Below, one piece after another: positions 1 to 13,332 of a stretch of DNA of 64,000 bases. This DNA is from Epiperipatus broadwayi (lineage: Eukaryota > Onychophora > Udeonychophora > Euonychophora > Peripatidae): the NCBI GenBank assembly GCA_028023455.1, contig JAQFVV010000445.1, positions 372,001-436,000 of the forward strand, written 5' to 3'. The position numbers and the translations under genes were made by a program. The notes under the pieces were generated by a model. It was given only the letters and a program-made list of their open reading frames with translations, ran no database searches and was not told where the DNA came from. Within the stretch, counting starts at the first letter, position 1. Each line of letters begins with the position of its first letter.

Positions 1-248
1 TTGTGTATTCACAAGTTCTATGGTTAATGCACCAGTATTTTACTAATTGGTGTTTGCATTTTTACCAGGTTTCTACCGACTGTGGGTAAGCTTGTTGTGT
101 ATTCAATACCTATTCCCTACTCACAGGTTCAAAATGTGACTGTGCCAGCATGTTCCGTATTCAAAATGCATACATTCCAATTACCAAGAAACAAAATAAT
201 ATATAATAAGAATAGCAAAGTCTGCTACTCTCGCAACACAAATATATA

Positions 249-400
249 TAGTTCCTTATGGTTAACTTCCCCCAATGAGGTATTGCTACACACATAACAT
301 ACTATAACCATGTATAGTTCACTTTGGTTAAGATCTCCTGAAGAGGTATTGCTACACACATATCATAATTTATATATATATATAGTTCTCATTGGTTCAT
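249..400. repeat. Short tandem repeat, three diverged copies of about 66-68 bp
   Basis: Units start near 251, 317 and 385. The first two share GAGGTATTGCTACACACATA after a TATAGTTC-type start; the third keeps the start and the TTCCCCC run and then diverges. Nothing suggests coding. Confidence 0.6.
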
Positions 401-639
401 TTCCCCCAACAAACTTTATGACTGGCTGCTTTCAAGATGGTTACTATTGGCTTCAGTTTCCCAAACATTCTGGCTGCAGTCCAGTTCAATTCCACCCAAA
501 CACATTTGGCTTTATTGTAGAGCACTGTGACTGCTTCTATTAGCTTTTTTTGATTGCAATTACTTCTGTCTCTTGGCAATAGTTCTCTTGGTAACTTCAT
601 TTGAAATCCACTGGAAAATCAATTCTTCATATCGTAACG

Positions 640-3600
640 ATCTGGAGAAGGCGACTTCACGTAAACTGCACTACAGGGCGCCATCTAGGCATTTGAACCT
701 AGAAAAATTTATAAAGTAGGCAGATACGTAAGTCAAAAAAAAAAAATTTTTTTTTTAAATATTTTGGTTCCGGTCGTTAGCCCATGTCACTAGCTCAGGG
801 AGTAGCAGAGATTTAATAATATCATATCTTATCTAATTAGATTTCAACATTAAAAAATAAATAAAATAAGCCACTGCCAGTAATTAGCATACAAACATTT
901 ATTTATGCACATATATATAAGATTTAAAATTATTTTAGTATTAGTTTTACATTTTAACATTTAACATTATTTTAACTTTGATTTTTGACTTTAATTTACA
1001 TTTAATTACTATTATATTCTAATTTTACATTTTAATTAAGTTCGCACAGATAAATTTATGAAAGCTTGTTTATAATGTTGAATATAGATCGGTTACATAG
1101 ATTTCACGGTCAAAAACATTTCAAAGTAAACATAAACGATCAAAATACAAAATTATTGATTACTGACAATTGCGGAGGGAAATTTATACGTAACCCAATA
1201 GTATTCACCATAAGATACTTGCATTGTCACCAATAACTTAAAAGACATCCGAATAAATACATTTTAGATACTCACCGTAAGGTATCATTATTTATCGAAT
1301 GTCTATATATTTTGATCAAATATGGAAACGCAAAACATAGTTAACCAATAAACAATCCATGCAAGTGTCTATAAACAACTTAAATTTAATGCATTTTTAT
1401 TTAGGGTTGAGTATGAATAGACCACATAAATTTGCTTTTGAAAATAAACATTCTATCCCTATTTAACCTTAGGCTAAAATTCGTAGTCAAACTGGCATCA
1501 ATTCATCTGATATATCGATGTATTCAATGTAATAAAATACGGCAGCACAAAAGGTTAAGAGAAGAAATTGCCTCTTATGAGATAGGAATATTACATCTAT
1601 CTGCAAAGAAGAGCAATAAAACAAAAAACTCCATAGAAAGGAACTGCGGTATCCGACTTATAATTCCTTCCATAGGCAAACGGAAGTGTGCGGCGTATGA
1701 AGCGATTCTGCCCGTAGCGAATCAATATTACATCTACTAATCACACCAATATATCCAATCCATTGACCCAATTTAACCACGAAACAAATAACCTAAGATT
1801 ACCCTCCCCTAATATAACTTTACAAATCTATACAGCCATTCACGCCCGACTTAAGTTTAACATTGATATATTTTAATTCATCGGAAAACAGAAATCATAA
1901 ATAAACTTAAAGAACAAAGTTAAATAAATGGAAATGATTTTAAATAAATAAATAACAAATACATCAAATAACATTATTAATGAAGAATTTAGTTTGGTCA
2001 GATAGGATTCTATTGCATTATTTACTAAAAAGTTTTAAAATTTAGAGTTCTTATTGTTTCAAGTGAATATAAAGTTCTTACGATTTTTAAAACGTCCAAC
2101 TTTATCCGTTGCTTGCCATGAACGTAAATTCCCATGCCATCCTAAAGAGGTTAATATTCTGAAGGCCGATTTATTATCCATCTGGAGATTTTTGCTTTAA
2201 CTAGTCCTCAATGTAGAAAACGATAGTTCATTTCTCCTTTCTTTAACAGCTGACAGAATTGACAGTGCGTCTGTCAATTCCATCACCTCCAACTCCGTAC
2301 TACTACATATAGTCACATCGTAATAATCAATAATCAATCACTAATTAATAATTTCCAAATTTTCCTTTTATACGTATTCGAAGGATTGACTTGGCATTAT
2401 GTCATCGATGTGATGATCCTTTCGCTGAGGTCCGATTTCCCGATGGATTTCTTTCATTGGCTATTTGTTTCTATTGTTTTCCTATCTGACCGATGTTTTT
2501 ACATTTAAATGCCCAAGGCTGGTTTGCATTTAACTAATTAACAATCATTTCCATTTCTGATTAATTAACCTGTTTTCCAAATCAAATATATATTTTTATC
2601 TCTAAGTCTTTTTAAGTTTTTGTTTTTAAAATACCTTTTCTATTTTTAATACAGTTTTATTTTAATAATTTTTTTTTATCTGTGCGATTTAATATATACG
2701 AGTTTAAGATGATATTTAATTTCAATTTTTAATTCTAAAAGAAAATTTTTAAATGCGAACTTTTTAATTTACTTTCATGTTTGATAAATAAAAAAAAACA
2801 ACAATGTAATGAACGTCTGTGCTCGTTACAATATCTAGCTGCTATCCAGACAGTTTCTTATAGTTTCAGATTCTCAAACTCATTGGGCCTATTCAGCTGC
2901 CACCCATGAACACACTTTCACTGAGAGTGCTAAAATTAACTGAAGATACTGTCACATCTCTCTGTAAAATGAACTAGAAAATGAAACGATGCACCTTGTC
3001 GCTTACTTTTTATAATTTTAATTACTCACACAATTAATTACTTTTTTCCATTTACGGTAATATTTTTAATTCTATAATTAATTAATTGGTACCTTAGGAA
3101 TTCCTTTTCATATAAAGTAATTTAGTCTTTTCCATTAATTATTAATGAATTACAATTTTCACTAGTGAAGAGAAAAACAATGTATTATTAGTGAATGCTT
3201 TTTAAACTAGATATGTATTTACATTTTATTACTGTTTTTTCTCTGAAGTAAAAGTTAGCTTTATATCTTATAACTCTTGAGTTACTAAAGCCAAATATCT
3301 TTTCACAAAATGTAGCACTGAATAAGATAATTCTATTTCCCACTAGGAGATTTAACATCATATGGCCTCCTTAATTAAATTTGTTAATTTATTTCTTTAT
3401 AACAAGTTTATTTTACATTATATACATCCAATATGCACATTAAAACAGTCTTGCAATTATTTCCTATGGTTGAAGTAAAGTGTTTTTGGAAGTGACAGTG
3501 AAAGTCTTCTTCTTGGGTGTAAAAATTTTAGGTTATCCATTTTTTACTCTTTAAATAAGAATAATAAAATACTATACTCTTTAACTGGCAAAAAAGGATG

Positions 3601-5190
3601 GCTACTTAAATTTTGTATGAAAATGCCATCTAAAAAAATCCTAAATTTTATGGAAATTGTAAATAAAAATTCAAGCTTAACCTAGCCTGGATTCCAACTG
3701 GTCATGGACATATTAGGTAGATGTGATAACCATTATTATATATATAATCCAAGCTATGACATCACTTTGGGAGAGTGTGAGCAAACATAGATGTTGTTGA
3801 TGAATAAATTCTTGCATAAATCGAATGCTTTTAAAATACTTTGTAATAAAAATAATAAAATGTAACAATTATAATAGTACACAGTGACTTAACCCTTTCA
3901 CACTGTGACAGTTTGTATTGTTTTCACTTGTTGTAAGTTTTCAACATTAATTTTAGTATTAAACAACTATATTAGAATATGATGAATTTGACGTCATTTG
4001 ATAGATTATGTTTTAAAATGAAATAAATTCTAAAAAAGCATGTTTGAATTTTCAAAAATTTGAAAAATTTGGTGATTGTTAAAACAAAGCAGTTGTTTGT
4101 CATTCAGATATCAGAAATGGAAGATTGATTTCATAAAATAAGCAAAATATTTTTTATTTTGATGTTTTGTATTTAAAATGTGAACAGATAAATACAATCC
4201 TGATAAATCTATCGAATTATGCTTAAAAAATTTAAAGTTTTTCAATAATTTTTACAATATTGCAATAAATTCTGTCTATGATAAGGTATTAGTAAGCAAC
4301 TTGTAACTGCCATCCAGGTAAATTGCATTGTTAATATTATACAAAATAATATAACCATTTATTTTTTAAAACAAAACATTTATGCATAAAATTAACATGA
4401 AATAATATATTCTTGATTCTTAATAAATTATTAGCAATTATTGTACAAAAAATAATCATAAAACTTAATAAATTTCACCAAAAAACAAAGTTTGTAGTTA
4501 TTCTAAATATTTTTTTTAAGTAATATTTCAAAGATTGAGACTTTCAGATACAATAGATAGCCATTAATCCGAAATTTAAGTCTTTCAAGTTATTGTATTT
4601 TCAATTGTCCTGACATCTTTAGAATTTTTTGGAATTAAAATATTAAAATAAAATATACATAAATTTTAATAACTGCAAACAGTTTAGCAAAATCTCTTAA
4701 TAGAGAACTGTGCATGCAAATTGAATTTATTGATTTCTCATCTGAGGGTTACCATCTGACTAGGTAACAGGGTTAATAGATTCAGAAAATGCAAAAGTAC
4801 CATTAAACTTCCTCACTCAAGATTACATTATTGTATTAAGATATAGGTTTATTATTTTCTTAGCATAATAACACAATCAGTTAAACAACATAGTATGTAA
4901 TTTGTTCAATTTGAGACAGACATAATTAACAGTAAATATTATATTAGTTATAGTGTTCTCTCACTCTCTCTCTCTCTCATCCTGTCATTAATTCTTTCCA
5001 TCCACCAATCTTTATTATCATTTCAATTTTTATGCCAGGTTATTCAATTGAAAATATACAATAGTTTAGTATAACAATATATATTATATAATTTTTCCAT
5101 CAGTTTCATTCAATAAGTCTAAAAATTTAAAGTAATAATAATAAAAATGAGTAAATAAGCAATTATTTTATCTAACGTCGTGTTTACAAT
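640..5190. other. AT-rich stretch without a recognisable gene
   Basis: No family-level protein match is visible on either strand. A 102-codon open frame at 1432-1740 (+) has no recognisable domain. Small structures are an imperfect hairpin at 1243-1304, a perfect 10-bp stem with 5-nt loop at 2256-2280, and a short CT run near 4955-4978. Parts of 1600-2470 have more CpG than the surroundings and could be a promoter or first exon, but nothing proves it. Confidence 0.5.
2256..2280. repeat. Perfect inverted repeat, 10-bp arms
   Basis: GAATTGACAG and CTGTCAATTC are exact reverse complements separated by TGCGT. It could be a dyad binding site or chance; no other evidence. Confidence 0.6.
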
Positions 5191-5193
5191 TAT

Positions 5194-5561
5194 ATTACAT
5201 TCAAATATCAGCCTTTCAAGCTAAGCACACGCCTTTTGAGAGTGTTAAATAAATGAATACTTTCTTCTTCAATCCAAGATATAATATTTATGCAGGTATA
5301 AAAAGGATTCTCTTATTCCTACGACTCAAATTCTTATATATGAGCAAATCCGAAGAACTGCTGAGGAGAGCGTGAGTCGTATTCTTTTATATGAGCAAAT
5401 CTGAAGAACTGCTGAGGAGAGCGTGAGTCGTAGGAATAAGAGGATCCTTTTTATTCCTGCATAAATACTATATCTTGGATTGAAGAGAAAGTATTCATTT
5501 ATTTAACACTCTCAAAAGGCACGTGCTCAATTAGCTTGAAAGGCTGATATTTGAATGTAAT
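5194..5561. repeat. 368-bp palindromic element with a 51-bp tandem repeat in the loop
   Basis: Arms 5194-5328 and 5424-5561 are near-perfect reverse complements: the left begins ATTACATTCAAATATCA and the right ends TGATATTTGAATGTAAT. The intervening part holds two direct copies of a 51-bp unit (from about 5341 and 5392) containing GAAGAACTGCTGAGGAGAGC, the second running into the right arm. This is the form of a foldback or MITE-type non-autonomous element. No coding capacity. Confidence 0.8.
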
Positions 5562-8500
5562 AATAATAATGATAAACTTTATATAAAAATATGGAGTGTT
5601 TTTTACAACTGTTGGCAGTTATTAATAATGCTTTCAAAAATTATGCATACTGTAACAGTCATATTTGAACATTCACGCAACAAAATCCAGAGTTTTGGTA
5701 AATCATACCAAGGCTGATCTAGATGAGGGTTTGAGACCAAATCCGACCACACCTCAGCTCCTTCACCAACCCTCCCTGCCTTACTACCTTATGAATGACA
5801 TATCTGAGGTCACACTTGTAATCTCTTAATTTCCGCGCCGGCAATAGCAAAGGGTAAAACGATAGACTCGGGGATACTTAACTAAATGCTTTATAGCTTA
5901 ACCAAACACACTCATACAACCTATGGCTGATTATCTAATGCATATTTTAATAATTATGGATGGTGATTTAATATAAACAAAGTGAATAATACTACAGACG
6001 TTAATATGTTTTAAGATTATTTAATATTGACAAAACACAAACAATAACAATTAAATATACTGCATATTCCACTCGCAGGTGGGATGGTGAAAATATGAAC
6101 TACATGTTCTGTAATCAATTGTACTTAACGATCATCATTTTATTATATCGTTTATACATTAATAATTATTTTTATGTCTACACTGATGTCTAAATTATGC
6201 TCTGCCATTCCTACTCACTTTGTTAAGGGTTAAATTTTAAGAGAGTGGCAACTTTATACAATGTGTACTTAAATTTATCATTACATGATGAGCAGTCAAT
6301 GTGCTCTTTATGTAGGTATTCTTAGATAAACTAGATCTTAGGTTCAGATCAATGCTGAACAATTAATATAACAGAAGATGAACTGGCGTTTTGTAGCATA
6401 ACTTTGGAGGCTACAATGCTATGCAAATTACATCAGAGGTGCGGCTCGAATGCGCCTTTACTCATGAGATTCAGTAACGTTTACTCGGTTCTCAGATACT
6501 GGTCACTTGCTATATGGAACTTTTAGTTTAGATGATCAAACAGCCATAATATACAATGCTGGATTCTGGTGTTCCAGTTCTGGAGGAGGTAATGGGAATG
6601 ACCCTTAAAATCATTATCCCATTCAAGAGAGAGGGCTGGCCAAACTAGGGATGATAAGATAGTCCTTAAAACCTAATCTTATCTTAATAATTATATGATA
6701 GCAAGGCAGAATGCACCTCAGTGCTTTGTAAAAGCTCATTCACAACACTTTCTAAATATTAATTATTGCAACTAGTAAAACGCGAAAGCTATAGTTTCTT
6801 CTGCAAACTACCCTATGCCAGTTAGTTAAATAAACACTGAAATTGTGCTAAAGAGGACTTTATTAAAATGATCTAGTTTATTAATTAACTACATATTTTA
6901 TAAAAATACATTAATGGGGTCTAAAGCATATCTGGGACTTAAACTGGGCTAACTACTGAATATGCCTTAAATTATCACTCTCTTGTATTTAACTAAACAG
7001 ACCTTTTAATAAGCAACATATATGTGATATTAAGCTAAACATAGCAGCTCAACTAATATATCAAAGTAGGTTTCAGAACAGAGATCTATAACATGCCAAA
7101 CAGCATACATTAATTTACTTGAGAACAAAAACGTCTCTTTAAGTTTGTAATAATTAATAATCTCTGCTCTGAAGGCATAGCACAAATCAATAAATGCATT
7201 TTAACAAAATATATATATAGAGATGCAAAAGTATAGACGTAAATAGAGAAGATAATAAGGCAATAACAGTCTTTATAAGTTGAATTTAAAAAGATTTAAG
7301 AATTTGAGATCAGGCAAAATTTACATTTAACTTTTAAAGTATTTTAAAATTATACAGATTGAGATACGTTTATCTAATACAGTTAATTAATTTAAGAGAG
7401 AATACACTTTTTTAACATAGTTTGATTAATTTATAAGATTTGAATTCAAGAGTTTGTGCACATTATTAATATTATATAGCTAGCTTTAGGAAAGATTTAT
7501 AGATTGCTATAACTTTTAGATTTAACTTGGATGAGAAGTTGTTACCAGTTATTTACTCTGAAGGCTTGCAGCTTGACAGCATGAAACACACACATGGACT
7601 GATTTATCTGAGCTGGTTCATCTATGGGATATTCTTTCAATTAGGCTGTGGTTTGGGGTCTTCGGTCTCCATAACAGTTCTAGCCACCGAGGAAGGTGGC
7701 AATGACGGTCTCTTTAGCCAATGGTTTGCATAATAAAATATGGGCAAACTGCCTGGATATGAGTGAACATGAGAGTAAAAGCAAAATGGATCCTGATTTC
7801 TTTTCCAACTGGCCTTTTTATATTTCTTTTACCCCCCCCCTCTTACAGCTCATTCACAATCTTTATTTTTAGACTTTAAAACTTAAGAAGTCTTAATTGC
7901 ATCAACTACAAACAAATCAGTTAGATTGATTTCAGGCTTAATGTTTATTAATTGTTTCTTCAAGTTCAGCTGGATTTTATTGCAGGTTTAATTGTCCAAT
8001 TTTTAATTTATAAGAATCATAAAGTCTGGATTTATACAGGCGGCATCTCATAAGATTGACAAAGTTCTTTTTTCTTTAAACATTGAATTGTTTTTTTTTT
8101 CTTTTCTTGAAAGAGATTTAAGCTGCAAACATTTTATGTATACCTGAGAAAACTACATTTGTTTTTAATTGCTATATGTGATTAAGTAATTTAGTAATTG
8201 GATAACTTCAAAGACGGTTTGAAATGATTTATAGAACTTTGTTCTTATATAAATATAATTTCCACAGCTTAAAACCAATTTAATAATTTAAAATCATAAG
8301 ATAAATATTTATGAAATTATAAGGTGTGTACATTATATGTAATAATATCAATCAGATGTGAATATACAATTTTTAGCAAATAAAAATATTACAAAATGTG
8401 TATACAATCGTTTAGATGTGTGTTCATATACAATTACACACATATATGCGTAAATATACGCTTTTATATATGTTAAATTCCCAAGTATATTGCTATATAT

Positions 8501-8880
8501 ATGTGTACCTCTAGGGTTTGAATTAGGAAAATCCAAGACTACTATTTTATATAGTGGTGAAACTGCATAATGACCAAATCATACTGTTTCAATACATATA
8601 TATATATATATACGTGTGTGTACGTACTGTACATGTCTTTAACCTCTATATACATATGTTCCCATACTTACTTTAATATGTAATTATTAAAAATAAGTAA
8701 AATATTATCTCTATTACCATGGATATCAGTAGCAACAATATGACTTAGAAAAATTCTCATAGCTATGAGAGAACTATTCTTTACAAAACCAGAACTCACT
8801 ACAATAATTGCAAATTGATAACTTCAAGGAATACATCTTTCTATTTCTTTATACTCATTTATTGTAATAATTAAATTTAT
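5562..8880. other. Non-coding stretch, nothing recognised
   Basis: Slightly richer, non-repetitive sequence lies at 5690-5880 and 6400-6680. A 68-codon open frame at 7527-7733 (+) has no recognised domain. A C9-10 run is near 7831. No gene or element called. Confidence 0.5.
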
Positions 8881-8884
8881 GTGT

Positions 8885-9305
8885 ATTATTTACTATAATA
8901 GCGTTTTCTGTTTTAAAAATGATTGTATTTATATTGTGATTTACTATATCACATATAAATCATATAAATGTTTATTACAAAGTTTAAAATAAGGAATTTG
9001 TTTACTTTGTTAAATAAAAATCAGTCTTTTTAATTAAGATCAACAATACATAATTGGATTGATTAATATTTACATTATCTGCCTTAAGTATTCAAGTCAG
9101 TCTTCGTTATATACAAAAAAGAACCAATAGGAAAGTGGAAACACTTTCTTATTATTGTAATGTTGATTATTAAAGTGGGAATTATCATTTACTATAATAG
9201 CATTCATTATTTTAAAAAACATTGTATTCAACACTACATTTATATTCACAGTGTAATTTGCTATATTATATATAGATCATTTAAATGATATTATTTACAA
9301 AATTG
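8885..9305 (+). repeat. Two direct copies of a ~115-bp unit, 299 bp apart
   Basis: TTTACTATAATAGC and the following sequence through ATATAxATCAT are shared between 8885-9000 and 9184-9305. They are diverged and of unknown origin. Confidence 0.55.
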
Positions 9306-9481
9306 CTTATATGGGCATTTAGTGTAGTGCATGATATCAAAGCTAGATTAAGGGTCAACTTATGGTATAAAGATGGATCAGAAAATATTATTAATAGATA
9401 ATGTGCTTTGGTTTGCAATGCTCATTTTTAATTAAGTTTTTGCCTGGTTCCCTCATATCTGAAATATTTTTACATATATAC

Positions 9482-9557
9482 TAGAATTATTATTATATTT
9501 ATATATATAACTTTACACAATAAATTAATATATATATATATAACTTTACACAATAAA

Positions 9558-9592
<35 letters not shown>
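9482..9592. repeat. TA microsatellite with a 33-bp duplicated unit
   Basis: TAACTTTACACAATAAATTA occurs at 9508 and again at 9541, each followed by a TA run that ends in a longer (TA)n near 9590. Simple-sequence slippage or duplication. Confidence 0.8.
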
Positions 9593-9594
<2 letters not shown>

Positions 9595-10052
9595 AGGAAT
9601 ACATGGAAGTAATTGAAAGTGCTTCTATAATTTCTTTATTATTTATGTTAAAACTTAAAAGTTATTGTGTTTTATTTAATTATTACATATATTAGATGCA
9701 ATTTATATCATTGTATATGTAAACCAAATAAAATATCTATTATAGATTAACAGCTGTAATAATTATAGATAAAGCTATTCATTATAATTATTATAAAAAC
9801 ACCAAAGTGCTTTCACTATTTTTTTGTTTAAAAGTAACTGAATAAATTTCTCTGTTTTTAAAACTATTACTATTAGGTTTATTATATAAGTAATTTATGA
9901 TAGGAATGCAATTTGAAAGTTATAATTGATTATGAAAAACAAAAAACAAGTTAAAAACTTGCTAATGCTTGTATTTATGTCAACAGATGGCATTCTACCA
10001 AAAACACCGTCAAGCATAAACGTCAGAGCAAGCATTCACTATCTCTAACTTT

Positions 10053-10112
10053 AATTCCACTTTCAGATCATGATTTCAAGCTATTTTCTATCATCAGTGA
10101 AAGACAGGAATT
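10053..10112 (-). ncRNA. Hammerhead ribozyme-like motif, type I topology
   Basis: On the minus strand the order is AATTCC, TGT, CTTTCA, then the core CTGATGA (10091-10097), a weak stem II (10078-10090), GAAATCATGATC (10066-10077), then TGAAAG, T and GGAATT. Stem I is exact: CTTTCA pairs with TGAAAG, and AATTCC pairs with GGAATT across an internal loop. Stem III is a tiny ATC/GAT hairpin and the predicted cleavage follows its C. The weak point is stem II: only two pairs with a T-T mismatch where a G-C pair is usual. Short stem III is typical of hammerheads in metazoan retroelements. Upstream on the RNA strand is TAGATCTAGT, shared with the 30-kb and 58-kb copies. Confidence 0.6.
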
Positions 10113-10320
10113 TTAGAAACTAGATCTAAACACAAACTCTGAGCATTTATGAAACAGTTTCTATTGATTATTTGTTAGTCTGCATTCAAAACAAATTAAA
10201 TTTACTTATTTAAACTTTTTTGTATTAATAATTTTACCCTCTGTAGTCAAAATTGCAATTTTTATTTCTATATAACTCTATATTACAATAAATAAAGATG
10301 GATTTTCATTTTTATTGATT

Positions 10321-10436
10321 AAAGGAGGTTTCTTTGACAACAAATTTAGATTGTTGATTGTTGATGAAATTAATATTGTTTAAGTATTGACTGTGTTCAC
10401 ATATATATATGTGTGTGTGTGTGTGCGCGCGCATGC
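10321..10436 (+). repeat. Dispersed short repeat with TG-rich tail, copy 1
   Basis: TTGACAACAAATTTAGATTG, then TTGATTGTT, TATTGTTTAAGTAT and finally (TA)n(TG)n(CG)n. The same order recurs at 28395-28460 (+) and, inverted, at 28224-28345. It looks like a short retroposed sequence ending in a microsatellite tail. Confidence 0.6.
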
Positions 10437-13257
10437 TCGTAAATACATATTCTGATAACAAGTACAAAACATGCTTATATAGTGAAAATAAAGAACTTGA
10501 AGAATTTTTCACAATTAGAGACTTGAAAAGACAATTGTCTAAATTGAGAAATATAATTAATGTTCATAGAAATATGACAATAATAGTTTGAATACAGTTC
10601 TTGATGTCTGAAGAGTTATTACTTCTTTTTCCTGAGAAAGAACATTGAAAACATCTGATTTAATGTGTTATTATCCAAAAGCTACTAAACTGCTTCTTTT
10701 GGCATGTGCTATATTTTTTCTTTATTATTTTGAGCCTATGTGTAACCTTAGGTTACCATATATACTTTTATTTTAACACAGAAATCATGTTAAAACTGTT
10801 AAAAATAAATCTGAAGATGTCAGCATCAGACAGATCTTTAGGAAATTGCAATTTGCATAACAAAGAAGTCAAATCTGACCCATTTTGATCTCAGTAAAAA
10901 TTACAATTTCTGACTGGTGAACTGTTTAGCCTGAAGTCAAATAATGAAAATATGTTAAAAAATTATATTTTTTAGTAATTCATCTACATATTAAAGATTA
11001 TTTATGCAATATTTCTGTTAAATACTTATTTTAAACCAAAAAGCTATATGACTACAATTAGATTTTATTTGAAAACATTTCCTTTTAAAAAGACCAGTAA
11101 TTAAAAGTTTGTTTCAGCAAAATGGAAGTAGTTTTTATGGATTAAGATGAATAGTTTTTGTCCATATTTTTTATTTTAATTTTAGTAACAATAATTTAAT
11201 GTTTAATTTTAACATATATTTTTTTCTTTAACAATAACTAATCCTAAATTTCTTTTGCATACAAAATATGAAATTCAAATATTTAATATTTCATTCTACT
11301 AACTTTTTGAATAGATATAATTACATCTAATATGCAAGGTGCTAAAGCCATAGTTAAGAACTCCATTTAGTATTTAAAGTTTGTTTGTATGATATTGTAA
11401 AAATAAAATGTTCAAATGTGGAGAGCTATCTCACTAGAGAATTTTCAAATATGAAATTTAGATTTCAACCATACATTTTTGGAAGTTATATTTTGAAAAT
11501 ATATAATCAAAATGAAAAAGATTGAAAAATAATAAAAAAAAACTATATGGAAATTGTTTAATGGAAAGTAAATGAATTGAAACAAAGAAATAAGAAAAAG
11601 TAAAATTAAAAATAATTTTAAAGAATAAAATAATATATATATTGTAAAAAATTATAAAATCTCAGTTTCAAAGCAATCATATAAAAAAATATTGTGTGAT
11701 TTATCAGAAAGTAAAAAAATATCTGAAAACTTTTCTGATTTCTTCTAAATTTTAAGATTTTAATCCCAAATCTCACATCTCATCAAAAATCAGGAATTTA
11801 TTAATTGAAAAACATGATATTATTTTAAAAGACTGAGTTCAGATTTACTGAATTTTTTCAAAATAAAAAAGATGATTTGATGGGTGAATTGGAAATTGGA
11901 AAAAAAAAAATACTAATCTTCTCAAACATCAAAATGGTATTTTAAAGTACACATTAATAAAACCTAAGTTATAAATAATCATGACTTGATTGAATTTACA
12001 ATTCATATCAGTAACATGTGTTTTTTTCTGAAATAAGAATATTCTGCACTTCTCATTTTTGAAAAGTTGATAAAATAATAAGTTTATTATAGTAGTATTC
12101 ACTAATATATATATATATATTGTGGCCCGTCTATAGATGGTACAACTCTAAGCAGAGGAGCCAAGCCCTACATTAGGCCCTACTTGGACTCTGGCTAGGT
12201 ACTATTAACAGACTTATTATTTCCTGACCATTTTCTTTAAATATATCAATTGAATTTATATAAGGTTAGTATTTATCCCAAGTTATTTTTACTTGATTTA
12301 ACATTTCTGAAATAAGACATATTTTAAATATAATTAATGTGAGACTCATTTACCCATAAACAGATCACATCCCCTTAGCATTAAACAAATACAAAATATT
12401 TGTTCAATGTCATGAGAATACCCAGATACTCCTCCTTATTAAGCATCTACATACTCTCATGGCTAACAGTAATATCCAATATATTATATCATATCTATAA
12501 CTATTAAGTTTTAATTCAATCACTCATTAAATTAATTTGTTAGATCATTACAGATAAACTTTGGTTCCTCTTATTTTTGACAATTAAGATTGGCAATAAA
12601 CACAATAATAACTTTACAATAAGGAGATCTCAGGATGATCATTGATTTATTAATTCTTCATACTATCTATGGAATATCAAGAGGTATTTTACAGATTTCC
12701 ATAGATAGTGCACAAATTAAGAAAGGCTTATAATTTAAATCCATAATCAAGCTTTATAATACTTAATATTATTAACTAAACTGTGATTAACACTAATACT
12801 TTCACTAATAACTAATATATCATTTAATTTCATATTAATAAACACACTTTAATAAATTGGCAATGTCATCAATGACCTATGGAATCAAGGCAGTATGTAG
12901 CAAGTAAAAATCTCTATTAAGAGATGTGTGCTTATTAAACTGTTAGATTGCTCTAAACTGAATTGATTTTTCATTTTAATTTCAAATATACATGTTGAAT
13001 TCGTGTGATGTGGTGAAAATGAGCCCAGAAAAGAAATGCAACATTTAGAACTCAAAAAAACTTTCAAAACAATAATTTTAATAATATTCATTACAAATGA
13101 TTACAATAAACATTCCTATTAACATCTAATTTGAAATAACTTATAACAAAGTGATATACAAACAATGAGAACCGCTGACTCCTATCTACTAAACAATAAA
13201 ATTTTAAACTTATAGTAATCTATTTTTCTTATTTTTCAATTTCCAAGAATCATTGTG
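10437..13257. other. AT-rich stretch, nothing recognised
   Basis: No domains, RNA genes or clear repeats. A short richer islet at 12121-12215 (starting TGTGGCCCGTCTATAG after a TA run) is unlike its surroundings, and I could not assign it. Confidence 0.45.
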
Positions 13258-13299
13258 AAGAAGAAGAAGAAGAAGAAGATGATGATGATGATGATGATG

Positions 13300-13332
<33 letters not shown>
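13258..13332. repeat. Compound microsatellite (GAA)n(GAT)n(TTA)n
   Basis: Consecutive runs of about 8 GAA, 7 GAT and more than 10 ATT triplets. Confidence 0.95.

Noticed and set aside
1432-1740. 102-codon open frame
   Set aside because: No recognisable domain, no splice or promoter evidence that I can support; kept only as a note in the region entry.
7527-7733. 68-codon open frame
   Set aside because: Short, no family resemblance.
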